A stretch of DNA of 24,449 nt from an uncultured Bacilli bacterium. GTDB taxonomy: Bacteria; Bacillota_I; Bacilli_A; RF39; UBA660. The translations under genes were made by a program, and so were the position numbers. Below, one piece after another: positions 15,927 through 24,317 of this stretch. Under the pieces are notes generated by a model. The model was not told where the DNA came from. It saw only the letters and a list, made by a program, of their open reading frames with translations, and ran no database searches. Within the stretch, counting starts at the first letter, position 1. Each line of letters opens with the position of its first letter. The stretch is from positions 1 through 24,449 of the forward strand of contig CAKOIQ010000015.1 in the NCBI GenBank assembly GCA_934086935.1. Direction: 5' to 3'.

Positions 15927-15940
15927 TAAACTATCTTTTT
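15912..15940 (+). terminator. Intrinsic terminator after the small membrane protein
   Basis: AAAGATAGT (15912-15920) / ACTATCTTT (15930-15938), 9-base loop holding the TAA stop, T-run to 15940. Confidence 0.85.
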
Positions 15941-15968
15941 CTTTTATCTAGAATTTTAATAAATAATT

Positions 15969-15977
15969 TGATATAAT
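15969..15977 (+). promoter_or_regulatory. Extended -10 promoter for cdaA-cdaR
   Basis: TGATATAAT at 15969-15977, the same extended -10 as upstream of the two-component operon. No good -35 is seen. Confidence 0.55.
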
Positions 15978-16003
15978 AACTATACTACAAAGGAGTGATA
16001 AAG

Positions 16004-16822
16004 ATGACAGTATCAACTGTGTGGGACATAATAACCAAAATAATTGATATAAGTATTGTTTGGTTTATGTTTTATTATTTGCTGAAAAACTTAAAGAACA
16101 ATGTAAAGTTAGTTTTAATATTTAAAGGAGTAGCTATCATTATTTTAATTAAAATAATAAGTAATCTTTTAAATTTATATACAATTGGAGTATTACTAGA
16201 ATATGTAATATCTTGGGGACCGTTAGCTCTAATCATAATATTCCAACCAGAAATTAGAAATATTTTAGAAAGTATCGGTCGTAGCCAACTACTTGGAAGA
16301 CATAAAGTTTTAACAGTAGATCAAAGAGAAAGAGTAGTATTTGAAATAACAAATGCTGTTGAATACTTAAAAAGAAATCGTATTGGTGCCTTAATTGTTA
16401 TTGAAAGAAATGTATCTCTACAAGAATATATTGAACCAGCAAATAAAATTTATTCAGATATTACAGCGCCATTATTAGAAGCAATTTTTTATCCAGAAAA
16501 TCCACTTCATGATGGTGGAGTAATTATTCAAGGCGATAAACTTACATGTGCAGGAGCTATCTTTAAAACAAGTATGAACCCAAATGTAAGTAAAAAATTA
16601 GGGACAAGACATCGTGCCGCATTAGGAGTAGCTGAAGAAACAGATGCTATTGCTTTAGTAGTATCAGAAGAAACTGGAAGAATTAGTATAGCTGTTGATA
16701 ATTCACTAAATTATAACTTAACTTTAGAAGAATTTAAATTAATGCTTCTAGATGAATTAAAACCTAAAATGGAAGTATTCTATGATGCCGACGAAAACGA
16801 AGAAGGTGATCAAGATGAGTAA
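16004..16822 (+). CDS. cdaA: Diadenylate cyclase CdaA
   Basis: CdaA makes cyclic di-AMP from two ATP at the inner face of the membrane. Three hydrophobic helices (about 13-28, 36-58 and 62-80) precede the DAC domain, which has LHDGGVIIQG (D170-G172) and the ATP-binding GTRHRAALG (R202-H203-R204), then SEETGRISIAVD. The usual DGA is DGG here, a mild change. The length of 272 residues is normal. The start is ATG 16004 after AAGGAGTGAT; the GTG at 15995 lies in that ribosome site. The stop overlaps the cdaR start by eight bases, the usual cdaA-cdaR pairing, in which CdaR is a membrane regulator of the cyclase. c-di-AMP controls potassium and osmolyte transport in Firmicutes. Confidence 0.96.
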   Translation: MTVSTVWDIITKIIDISIVWFMFYYLLKNLKNNVKLVLIFKGVAIIILIKIISNLLNLYTIGVLLEYVISWGPLALIIIFQPEIRNILESIGRSQLLGRHKVLTVDQRERVVFEITNAVEYLKRNRIGALIVIERNVSLQEYIEPANKIYSDITAPLLEAIFYPENPLHDGGVIIQGDKLTCAGAIFKTSMNPNVSKKLGTRHRAALGVAEETDAIALVVSEETGRISIAVDNSLNYNLTLEEFKLMLLDELKPKMEVFYDADENEEGDQDE

Positions 16823-18176
16823 AATATTTAAACCAATAATTGCCTTATTTAAGTTTATCTATAAAATAATTGATAAATTCATTGTTATACCAATAAGCAG
16901 ACTAGTATATCGTTTAAATGAATTAAGTAGAAATAACAGTGGCAAATTTGAAAAAATATTAAATAGACCTAATGTATTAATTTACGTTTCATTACTATGT
17001 GCAATTGCTTTATTTATCCTAATTGATAGTAAAACAATTTCTCTAGTTAGCAATGAAGCTGAAGTATTAGCAGATCAAGTTGTAAACGTTATTTACAATG
17101 AAGAAGCATATGTAGTTGAAGGAGTACCATCTACCGTAGATATCACTTTAATTGGTCGTAAAAGCGATTTATATTTAGCTAAACAAATTGGTGAACATGA
17201 AGTAGTTTTAGATTTAAGTGATTATAGCACAGGAACATATAAAGTAAAATTAAATTATAATCATAGTATTGATTCAATAGATTATAAATTAGATCCAAGT
17301 ACCATTACAGTAAAAATAAGTGAAAAGATAAGTCAAGTCAAAACAATTACATATGATTTATTAAATGAAGATCAATTAGATAAAAAATTAAGTATTAAAG
17401 ATGTCACACTTGATCGTAGTGAAATCATTGTTAAAGGATCAGAAGAAACTTTAAATCGAATTGCTAAAGTTAAAGCGTTAATTGACTTAAAAGCAGCGAA
17501 TTTAACTGAAAAAGGAACATTTACAGTAGATTCAATCATTTTAGTTGCTTATGCAAATGACGGTACTATTATTAATAATGTTGAAATAGTTCCTTCTAAA
17601 ATTAGTGCTTCTGTTAAAGTAGATTCTTATTATGCTGAGTTACCTGTTAAAGTAATATCAGAAGGAACATTAACATCAGGATATGCCATGAGTAGTGCGG
17701 TAAGTTCAGTAACAAAAGTTGGTGTGTATGGTGATGAAGAAGCGATTAAATCATTAACTTATATTGAAGCAAAAATAAATGTTGATGGACTAAGCTCAAA
17801 TAAAACCTATAGTGTAACATTAACAAAACCAGCTGGTGTCAGATACATGACTGAAAACAGCACTAATATTGATGTAAAACTAGAAACTGAAACAAGTAAG
17901 GAATTTAATGGTATTCAAATTGCTTACTCTAATCTAGGAAATGGTTATACTGCAGTTGCCTTATCGGAATCAGATCGTACAATTACAGTAATAGCCAAAG
18001 GTGTAACTAGTGTTCTTAACAATCTAAGTGATAAAAATATTAAAGCTGAAATTGACTTAAGTGGATATACTGCTGGAACATATGACGTCCCAGTTAAAGT
18101 AAAAACCGATGATGTAAGAGTTTCATTAGTTGCTAAAACAACAACAATAAGAGTTAAAATAAGTGCTAAAGGGTAG
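16815..18176 (+). CDS. cdaR: CdaR, YbbR-domain regulator of CdaA
   Basis: A 453-residue protein with an N-terminal membrane helix (about 54-71, NVLIYVSLLCAIALFILI) and an extracytoplasmic region of several YbbR domains in series (about 85-450), each a beta-rich unit with patterns such as YxVEGVPSTVDITLIG, ITVKISEKIS and ITVIAKG. The long cytoplasmic N-terminus with amphipathic stretches before the helix is a little unusual. CdaR binds CdaA and tunes c-di-AMP output. The start is ATG 16815 because GAAGGTGAT (16802-16810) precedes it. In many Firmicutes glmM follows directly; here a terminator and a prepilin gene follow instead. Confidence 0.93.
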   Translation: MSKIFKPIIALFKFIYKIIDKFIVIPISRLVYRLNELSRNNSGKFEKILNRPNVLIYVSLLCAIALFILIDSKTISLVSNEAEVLADQVVNVIYNEEAYVVEGVPSTVDITLIGRKSDLYLAKQIGEHEVVLDLSDYSTGTYKVKLNYNHSIDSIDYKLDPSTITVKISEKISQVKTITYDLLNEDQLDKKLSIKDVTLDRSEIIVKGSEETLNRIAKVKALIDLKAANLTEKGTFTVDSIILVAYANDGTIINNVEIVPSKISASVKVDSYYAELPVKVISEGTLTSGYAMSSAVSSVTKVGVYGDEEAIKSLTYIEAKINVDGLSSNKTYSVTLTKPAGVRYMTENSTNIDVKLETETSKEFNGIQIAYSNLGNGYTAVALSESDRTITVIAKGVTSVLNNLSDKNIKAEIDLSGYTAGTYDVPVKVKTDDVRVSLVAKTTTIRVKISAKG

Positions 18177-18196
18177 TTAAAACTATCCTTTTTTTT
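18169..18196 (+). terminator. Intrinsic terminator after cdaR
   Basis: AAGGGTAG (18169-18176) / CTATCCTT (18183-18190) with one G:T pair, loop of 6 and eight T to 18196. The TAG stop forms part of the stem. Confidence 0.8.
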
Positions 18197-18201
18197 AACT
18201 T

Positions 18202-18218
18202 TGTGATAGTATTATAAT
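18202..18218 (+). promoter_or_regulatory. Promoter region for prepilin-gpmI-manB
   Basis: TATAAT (18213-18218) lies only two bases before GGTGAG (18221-18226), so as a -10 it would start the RNA inside the ribosome site. An alternative is the extended -10 TGTGATAGT (18202-18210), starting just before GGTGAG. No clear -35 in either case. Confidence 0.4.
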
Positions 18219-18229
18219 AGGGTGAGAAA

Positions 18230-18664
18230 ATGAATAAAAAAGGATTTACCTTAATAGAATTAATCTCTGTTATGGTACTATTATCAATAATCGTAATTTT
18301 GGTTATACCCGCATATACTCAAATAGAAGGTCAAATAAAACAAAGTAACCTTGAAAATAAAAAAAGTATGATAAGTAAAGCCATGTTAGAGTATGCAAAT
18401 GATAATTTATTAGATGAATTAAAACCATTAGGAAGTTTAAATACTAAAACACTATATTATTCCTTAGACTACATAATCAATAATAATATCTTTGTAACTA
18501 GCGAAACTGATGAAGCAGGAAATAAAATGTTTTTGAATCCCGTAACAAATGGTAAATTATATGGCTGCATAAAAGTATCATATAATCTTGATAAATATGA
18601 AGCAGAGACAGAATTTGTAGAACAAGAAGTTATAAATGAAGAAAATATAAACTGTCAAAAATAA
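18230..18664 (+). CDS. Type IV prepilin / pseudopilin
   Basis: A 144-residue class III signal-sequence protein: MNKKG is the leader, cleavage is expected after Gly5, and the mature chain starts FTLIELISVMVLLSIIVILVIPAY with the conserved Glu at +5 (residue 10). This is the signature of type IV pilins and competence or T2S pseudopilins, processed by a prepilin peptidase such as the one at 23559-24317 and assembled with a GspF/PilC protein such as the one at 21890-23551. A helical stalk follows, then a small C-terminal part with Cys in LYGCIKV and near the end in NINCQK, likely one disulfide. It is the first gene of a unit with gpmI 12 bases behind. Major pilin versus minor pseudopilin cannot be settled. 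Confidence 0.9.
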   Translation: MNKKGFTLIELISVMVLLSIIVILVIPAYTQIEGQIKQSNLENKKSMISKAMLEYANDNLLDELKPLGSLNTKTLYYSLDYIINNNIFVTSETDEAGNKMFLNPVTNGKLYGCIKVSYNLDKYEAETEFVEQEVINEENINCQK

Positions 18665-18676
18665 AAGGAGAATAAA

Positions 18677-20191
18677 ATGAAAAAAATATTAATGATAATT
18701 TTAGATGGTTTTGGGATTAGAGAAAATGAACATGGTAATGCCGTAAAACTTGCAAATATGGAATTCTTTAATAGTTTATGGAATAAATACCCACATGCTC
18801 TTTTAGAAGCTTCTGAAGAAGCAGTAGGCTTACCTCATGGTCAATTTGGTAACAGTGAGGTATGCCATCAAGTAATTGGTTTAGGTCGAAAAATCAAACA
18901 AAAAATCACCATTATAAGTGAAGAAGTAGATCATAAAAGAATCATCAAGAATGAAAATTTTCAATCTTTAATAGAACACGTTAAAACTAATAATGGAACA
19001 TTACATCTAATGGGATTACTATCAGACGGTGGTGTTCACTCACATATCAAATATATGAAAGAATTAATTCCAATTTTTAAAGAACAAGGAGTGCAAAGAA
19101 TAGTTTTCCACGCTATTACTGATGGAAGAGATACATATTCAAAATCAAGCATCAAATTCTTAAATGAAATGTCCAATATTTTAGAAGAAAATCAAATCGG
19201 AATTATTGGCACTGTATGTGGTAGATATTATGCAATGGATCGTGATAACAAATGGGATCGTACTCAAAAATATTATGATTTAGTAATGCGTGGAAGTGGT
19301 TTTAAAGTATTAAATATTAATACAGCCATTAGCAATTGCTATAAAAAAGGAATAACCGATGAATTTCTACCTCCAATGGTTTTAAGTGAAAACGTATCAA
19401 TCAATGATCATGATGCCTTACTATGGTTAAACTTTAGACCAGATCGTGCTAGACAAATATTAAATGCATTAAGTGATCCCGAATTCAAAGAATTTAAAAC
19501 CTTGCAAAAAATAAATTTTAAAGTATGGAATATGTTTAAACAAGATGATGTTCAATATGTAACATCACTCTACGAAATTGATAAACAAGATTTATATCCA
19601 ATTGGTAAATATTTTTCTGATTTAGGATTAACTCAAGCTAGAATTGCTGAAACTGAAAAATATTCTCATGTTACATATTTCTTTAATTCAGAATTAGCAA
19701 AAAAATTTCCAGGATGTGATAATTATTTAGTAAGCAGTCCTAAAGTTGCAACTTATGATCAGACACCATTAATGAGTGCCAAAGAAGTAACTAATAAAGT
19801 TGTAAATGCTCTTGAAAAAGACTATAACTTTATCCTAGTAAATTATGCCAATCCAGATATGCTTGGTCACACAGGGAATTTAGATGCAACAATAGAATCA
19901 CTAAAAGGCTTAGATGAGTTATTAAAAATTGTAATAACTGCTGCAGAAGATAACTTTTATAAAGTATTTATATTAGCAGATCATGGTAATTGTGATGAAA
20001 TGCTAACTCCAGATAATGAGAAAATTACAACTCATAGTCTATCAAAAGTGCCTTTTATTATTACTGATGAAAACGTTAAAATAAAAAAAGAAGGAGATTT
20101 AACTAATGTTGCTCCGACTTTATTAAAATATATGGATATCGCTTTACCAAAGGGAATGGAAGAATCAAAAGATTTATTTTATGAAGAATAA
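18677..20191 (+). CDS. gpmI: 2,3-bisphosphoglycerate-independent phosphoglycerate mutase
   Basis: The glycolytic enzyme that interconverts 3- and 2-phosphoglycerate, using two Mn ions and a phosphoserine intermediate. At 504 residues it is full length. D10 in IILDGFG and the catalytic Ser60 in GNSEV are present, as are TDGRDT, CGRYYAMDRDNKWDR, NFRPDRARQ, YANPDMLGHTGN, the metal site ADHGNCDEM and THS near the end. Directly after the catalytic Ser the usual SEVGH is SEVCH, and HLNIGAGR-like sequence is HQVIGLGR, a visible divergence. Ribosome site AAGGAG (18665-18670). Its position between a prepilin and a phosphohexomutase is unusual: gpmI normally sits with pgk, tpiA and eno. Confidence 0.94.
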   Translation: MKKILMIILDGFGIRENEHGNAVKLANMEFFNSLWNKYPHALLEASEEAVGLPHGQFGNSEVCHQVIGLGRKIKQKITIISEEVDHKRIIKNENFQSLIEHVKTNNGTLHLMGLLSDGGVHSHIKYMKELIPIFKEQGVQRIVFHAITDGRDTYSKSSIKFLNEMSNILEENQIGIIGTVCGRYYAMDRDNKWDRTQKYYDLVMRGSGFKVLNINTAISNCYKKGITDEFLPPMVLSENVSINDHDALLWLNFRPDRARQILNALSDPEFKEFKTLQKINFKVWNMFKQDDVQYVTSLYEIDKQDLYPIGKYFSDLGLTQARIAETEKYSHVTYFFNSELAKKFPGCDNYLVSSPKVATYDQTPLMSAKEVTNKVVNALEKDYNFILVNYANPDMLGHTGNLDATIESLKGLDELLKIVITAAEDNFYKVFILADHGNCDEMLTPDNEKITTHSLSKVPFIITDENVKIKKEGDLTNVAPTLLKYMDIALPKGMEESKDLFYEE

Positions 20192-20201
20192 AGAGGTGTA
20201 T

Positions 20202-21554
20202 ATGGATTACAACATATTAAGAGAAAATGATATTAGGGGTAATTATCCTAAACAAATAAACAAAGAAGTTGCTCAAAGACTAGGTGAATCTTGGAGTTGC
20301 TATCTTAAAGAAAATAATATTAATAAATGTGTCATTGGTCATGACAATAGATTAAGTAGTGATGAACTCTCAGCAACACTAATTAAAACAATATTGGATA
20401 GTGGAATAGATGTATATGACGTCGGATTAGTAACAACGCCAATGTTTAACTATGCTTGTATGCAAAATGATATTCCTTACGGTATCATGATAACAGCTAG
20501 TCATAACCAAGCATCTGATAATGGTTTTAAAATATTTGGTGAAAATTTTCTCCATTTAGCGCAAAACGAATTAAAAAAATTATATAAAATATTTAAATCA
20601 GAACAAAAAATTACTGGCTCTGGTCAATTAACTAAAATAACTATTCAAAACGAATATATCAATATGATGATATCTAAATTTCCTAAAATGAATGATGTTA
20701 GTATTGTAGTAGATTGTGGTAATGGAACCGCAAGTATAGTCATCAAAGAAATATTATCTAAAATATTCTTAAACGTTACATATTTAAACTGTGAAAGTGA
20801 TGGGTCATTTCCAGTACATAATCCTGATCCAAATGTTGAAGAAAATTTAAAATGGCTAAAGGATTTGGTAAAATTAAAACATGCAAATTTAGGTATTGCA
20901 GTAGATGGCGATTGTGATCGAGTAGGTATTGTTGATGAAAAAGGCAATACTATATTTACAGATTATTTAATTGCAATATATGCAACCGAAGTTATACCAC
21001 ATGCCGAAAATAAAAATGTAATTGTCGATGTCAAATGTTCAGTAGCAATCCCCCATGAAATAAACAAAATAGGTGGTAATCCTATTATGGTAAAAAACGG
21101 TTCAGCCTATATTGAAAGCATAATGCATGATACTCCCGCACTAGTAGGTGGCGAATACTCCGGTCATGTTTTCTTTAAGGATGAATATTTTGGCTATGAC
21201 GATGGAATTTATGCAGGTTTACGTTTAGCCAGAATTTTACACAATACAAAAAAAGCAGCTTCAAGTTTAACTGATGGCATGGAAAAATATGAAAGTACCC
21301 CAGAAATTAGATTAAAAGTAGATGATAATATTAAAGTAGAACTTGTTAATAAAGTTATTGAATATGCTTTAAATAAAAATTATAACTGCAATCTAGATGA
21401 TGGTGTTAGAGTTAATTACGATGATGGATTTGCTTTAATTAGAAAAAGTAATACAGGACCTTTCATTACCATGAGATTTGAAGCATCAACAAAAGAATTA
21501 TTAGATCAGCGACAAGAAGAATTTACTAATATAATTAATCAATATCTTAAATAA
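20202..21554 (+). CDS. manB: Phosphomannomutase/phosphoglucomutase (AlgC/ManB type)
   Basis: A 450-residue alpha-D-phosphohexomutase converting hexose 6-phosphates to 1-phosphates for sugar nucleotides. Domain motifs in order: LRENDIRG at the start, the phosphoserine loop TASHNQASDNGFKIF, the metal loop DGDCDRVG, the sugar loop GGEYSGHVFF, and the phosphate-binding RKSNTGPFITMRFEA. The EYSGHVFF and FGYDDGIYAGLRL stretches resemble bifunctional PMM/PGM of the AlgC type rather than GlmM. DGDCDR has Cys where Gly or Ala is common. The start is ATG 20202 after AAAGAGGTG; an ATG at 20181 inside the end of gpmI is rejected. It follows gpmI by 10 bases. Its terminator lies inside the opposing gene. 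Confidence 0.88.
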   Translation: MDYNILRENDIRGNYPKQINKEVAQRLGESWSCYLKENNINKCVIGHDNRLSSDELSATLIKTILDSGIDVYDVGLVTTPMFNYACMQNDIPYGIMITASHNQASDNGFKIFGENFLHLAQNELKKLYKIFKSEQKITGSGQLTKITIQNEYINMMISKFPKMNDVSIVVDCGNGTASIVIKEILSKIFLNVTYLNCESDGSFPVHNPDPNVEENLKWLKDLVKLKHANLGIAVDGDCDRVGIVDEKGNTIFTDYLIAIYATEVIPHAENKNVIVDVKCSVAIPHEINKIGGNPIMVKNGSAYIESIMHDTPALVGGEYSGHVFFKDEYFGYDDGIYAGLRLARILHNTKKAASSLTDGMEKYESTPEIRLKVDDNIKVELVNKVIEYALNKNYNCNLDDGVRVNYDDGFALIRKSNTGPFITMRFEASTKELLDQRQEEFTNIINQYLK

Positions 21555-21792
21555 AAAATTGAGGATTATTGTTTTTAACAATAGTCTTTTTCTTTTCTTC
21601 AACTTTATTTTCCATATCTAAAATAGAGGTATCATTCTTAATTGCATTTTTATTATTTCTTTTTTTAACAAAAGAATAAACGTTTTTAACTAATGGTTTA
21701 CTATCTCTATAAATAGGAATAACTTGCCCAGCAATTCTTAAAGTTTTATTAAGTCCAAACAATAATTTAGTAAAAGAACCATAATTATTCAT
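21547..21792 (-). CDS. Small conserved-looking protein of unknown function
   Basis: An 81-residue basic protein. It starts MNNYGSFTKLLFGLNKTL and continues RIAGQVIPIYRDSKPLVKN, an amphipathic stretch that faintly recalls the Bacillus YqfQ/VrrA group, followed by a Lys/Asn/Glu-rich tail; the resemblance is too weak for a call. Upstream on the minus strand GTGGG and a TATAAT are present, so expression is plausible. Its last codons overlap the end of the phosphohexomutase gene by eight bases, and that gene's terminator lies within its coding region. No signal peptide or clear membrane helix. Confidence 0.6.
   Translation of the reverse strand: MNNYGSFTKLLFGLNKTLRIAGQVIPIYRDSKPLVKNVYSFVKKRNNKNAIKNDTSILDMENKVEEKKKTIVKNNNPQFFI
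21564..21591 (+). terminator. Terminator of the phosphohexomutase gene, inside the opposing gene
   Basis: GATTATTGTT (21564-21573) / AACAATAGTC (21577-21586), 10 bp with one wobble and a TTT loop, then TTTTT (21587-21591). It lies entirely inside the minus-strand coding region 21547-21792. Confidence 0.8.
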
Positions 21793-21811
21793 ATAAACCC
21801 ACTTTCAAAAT

Positions 21812-21817
21812 ATTATA
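21812..21817 (-). promoter_or_regulatory. Possible -10 for the small minus-strand gene
   Basis: TATAAT read on the minus strand (21817-21812), about 20 bases before the start codon. No good -35. It is back to back with the gspF promoter. Confidence 0.4.
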
Positions 21818-21836
21818 TGATATTTATTAAAAATAT

Positions 21837-21864
21837 TTTACATCGTTTTTTTTTATGATATAAT
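21837..21864 (+). promoter_or_regulatory. Promoter for gspF-pilD
   Basis: TTTACA (21837-21842), a 16-base spacer ending TGA, TATAAT (21859-21864). The spacer contains a run of ten T. Confidence 0.7.
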
Positions 21865-21889
21865 GTAAAAGAGAATAGAGGGCATTAAA

Positions 21890-23551
21890 GTGGCTAAAGA
21901 AATCAAAAAAAACAAAAATACATTTCTTTATATATTGAAGTTACCATTCTTATGTATCTTTAAACTTTTTGAATACGTAAGTTTAGGATGTTACTATACT
22001 TTATATGGTGTTCTATACCCATTTATCTTTATTTTTAATAAAATAGGCGATTTAATATTTAAGGCTTATAGTAAAAGTAAATCTAAAAATATAGATATTA
22101 AAGAAATAGCTCCTCTTGAAGAAATAAAACTAGATACATCTGATACACAAACAGAAAGTATTTCAGAAAAACAACCAAATAAAATAGCTAAAGCACCTCT
22201 TGATATTAAAGAATACTTTAAAAAGAAATATGAAGAATTTTCTTTTGTTAAAAAACAAAGAGAAAAAGAAAATGAACAAATTCAAGCATTATTTGAAAGC
22301 ATTCAAAAAGATAACTTAAGAAGTGAGAAACCACTTGTATTTAAATACACAGCAAAAGATCCAACAGGTAAAAAAGTAAGTAATGTTTTTATTGCATACT
22401 CAAAAATGGAAGTATTTTCGTTTCTTCAAAATGAGGGATATAAAGTCCTATCAATTAAAACATCTGATTTTATTAACTTTATTTATAGTCCCCAAGTAGT
22501 CGGTAATGTTAAATTAAGCAATAAAGATATAATCTTCTGGTTAACTCAATTATCTACATATTTAAAATCTGGAATTCCATTAACTGAAGCTATGCGTATT
22601 CTAGGTAAACAATTAAGTAGTAGTACTAAAAAGAAAAGACTGTTCGATTCTATCATTTATAATTTAACACTTGGAGAATCGTTTAGTAGTTCTTTATCAA
22701 AACAAGGAACATCATTTCCAGCTCTTTTAATAAGTATGATTAAAACAGCTGAAGCAACTGGTGAATTAGAAGCAACATTAGATGATATGGCAGAATATTA
22801 TACCGACATTGAAAACACAAGAAAAGCAATGATTAATGCCTTAACATATCCTGTAATTGTAAGTCTTTTCTCAGTAGCCGTTGTAACATTTATTATGATA
22901 TATGTAATACCTCAATTTAGTGGTATTTATGAATCAGCAGGCGCAGAATTAAATTCATTTACATTATTTATAGTAAGTGCCAGTGCATATCTAGAAAAAA
23001 ATATAATAAAAATATTACTTATCATAGTTGGTATTGTTTTAGTTCTTGTCATACTGTATAAAAATGTTAAAGAAATAAGAACTCAGTTACAAACAATAGC
23101 TATGAAAATTCCTAAATTTGGTAAAATAATTATTTATAAAGAAATGAGCGTCTTTGCTAAGACTTTCTCATCACTATTAAAAAATAATGTATTTATAACC
23201 GATAGTATTAATTTACTTTCTGAAGTTACAAATAATGAAATATATAAACAAATAATGTTTAAAACAGTATATTATATTGCCAAAGGTGACAAAATTAGTA
23301 CTGCTTTCTATAATCATTGGGCCGTACCAGAAGTTGCCTATTACATGATAGTTACCGGAGAATCAACTGGTGAATTAGCACAAATGATGAGTAAAGTCGC
23401 TGATTATTATCAAACAGAGCATAAATCATTAATTAATAATATGAAAGCATTTATTGAACCAGCAATGATAATATTCTTAGCAGTTGTTGTAGGCGGTATC
23501 GTAATGGCAGTAATTTTACCAATGTTTGGATTGCTATCACAAATTCAGTAG
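21890..23551 (+). CDS. GspF/PilC-type pilus or secretion inner-membrane platform protein with N-terminal extension
   Basis: A 553-residue membrane protein. From about residue 151 it follows the usual 400-residue GspF/PilC plan: FKYTAKDPTGKKV, a first T2SSF domain with LSTYLKSGIPLTEAM and IKTAEATGELEATLDDMAEYY (split), a membrane helix, and a second domain with MIVTGESTGELAQMMSKVADYY and a C-terminal helix ending in MFGLLSQIQ. It forms the platform for type IV pilus or competence pseudopilus assembly and needs a GspE/PilB ATPase, not seen in this window. The first 150 residues are extra: a hydrophobic stretch (about 12-58), a linker, and a charged segment likely coiled coil (106-140). The start is a GTG at 21890 after GAGGG. 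Prepilin peptidase follows after seven bases. Confidence 0.9.
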   Translation: MAKEIKKNKNTFLYILKLPFLCIFKLFEYVSLGCYYTLYGVLYPFIFIFNKIGDLIFKAYSKSKSKNIDIKEIAPLEEIKLDTSDTQTESISEKQPNKIAKAPLDIKEYFKKKYEEFSFVKKQREKENEQIQALFESIQKDNLRSEKPLVFKYTAKDPTGKKVSNVFIAYSKMEVFSFLQNEGYKVLSIKTSDFINFIYSPQVVGNVKLSNKDIIFWLTQLSTYLKSGIPLTEAMRILGKQLSSSTKKKRLFDSIIYNLTLGESFSSSLSKQGTSFPALLISMIKTAEATGELEATLDDMAEYYTDIENTRKAMINALTYPVIVSLFSVAVVTFIMIYVIPQFSGIYESAGAELNSFTLFIVSASAYLEKNIIKILLIIVGIVLVLVILYKNVKEIRTQLQTIAMKIPKFGKIIIYKEMSVFAKTFSSLLKNNVFITDSINLLSEVTNNEIYKQIMFKTVYYIAKGDKISTAFYNHWAVPEVAYYMIVTGESTGELAQMMSKVADYYQTEHKSLINNMKAFIEPAMIIFLAVVVGGIVMAVILPMFGLLSQIQ

Positions 23552-23558
23552 GGGTAAT

Positions 23559-24317
23559 ATGGAAATAATAGTAATTATATTAGGTTTAGTACTTGGATCA
23601 TTTTATAACGTTGTTGGTTTAAGATTACCTAATAAAGAATCAATTATAAAACCAGGTAGTCACTGCCCTAAATGTAATCATAAACTATCATGGTATGAAA
23701 ATATTCCTGTTCTGTCCTACATATTTTTAGGTGGAAAATGTAAAAAATGTAAACAAAAAATATCAATTATTTATCCAATAATTGAAATATTAACTGCTTT
23801 CTTATTTTATATAAGTTATAAAATATTTGGACTTTCTGAAGAATTCTTTATTAGCTTAGTAATATCGAGTTTAGTCGTAATAATATTTGTAAGTGACTCA
23901 AAATACATGATAATATCTGATAGTCCTTTAATTATAGGTTCTATACTAATACTCTTAATAAAGTTAATATATAGTGGTTATAAAGATTGCTTCTTAAGTA
24001 TTATTTATGGAATTATTGTTTTCGGTGTAATGTATCTAACTATGTTGTTTGGAAATGCTTTATTTAAAAAAGAATCACTAGGTGGAGGAGATATAAAATT
24101 ATCATTTATCTCCGGTTTATCCCTAGGACCACTCTTAGGATTATTCTATATAATACTAGCCTCATTCTTAGCGTTCCCATATGCTGTATATATAAGTATT
24201 AAAAACAAAGATACAATGCTTCCTTTTGGTCCATTTCTTGCTACAAGCTTATTAATACTATATTTAAACTATGATTTCTTCTATGAATTTCTAATAACAC
24301 TTTTACATTTAAAGTAG
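23559..24317 (+). CDS. pilD: Prepilin peptidase (A24 family)
   Basis: A 252-residue polytopic membrane protease that cleaves type IV prepilin leaders and usually methylates the new N-terminus. The N-terminal domain has GSFYNVVGLRLP and the zinc-type four-Cys loop CPKCN (C36, C39) and CKKC (C61, C64), typical of the bifunctional PilD/ComC class. The aspartic protease residues are D113 in SDSKYMIISD and D178 in GGGDIK. About seven hydrophobic segments are visible. The start is ATG 23559 after AGGGG at the end of gspF; an upstream in-frame ATG at 23526 lies inside gspF and is rejected. Its obvious substrate is the prepilin at 18230. The gene symbol is by family only. Confidence 0.93.
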   Translation: MEIIVIILGLVLGSFYNVVGLRLPNKESIIKPGSHCPKCNHKLSWYENIPVLSYIFLGGKCKKCKQKISIIYPIIEILTAFLFYISYKIFGLSEEFFISLVISSLVVIIFVSDSKYMIISDSPLIIGSILILLIKLIYSGYKDCFLSIIYGIIVFGVMYLTMLFGNALFKKESLGGGDIKLSFISGLSLGPLLGLFYIILASFLAFPYAVYISIKNKDTMLPFGPFLATSLLILYLNYDFFYEFLITLLHLK

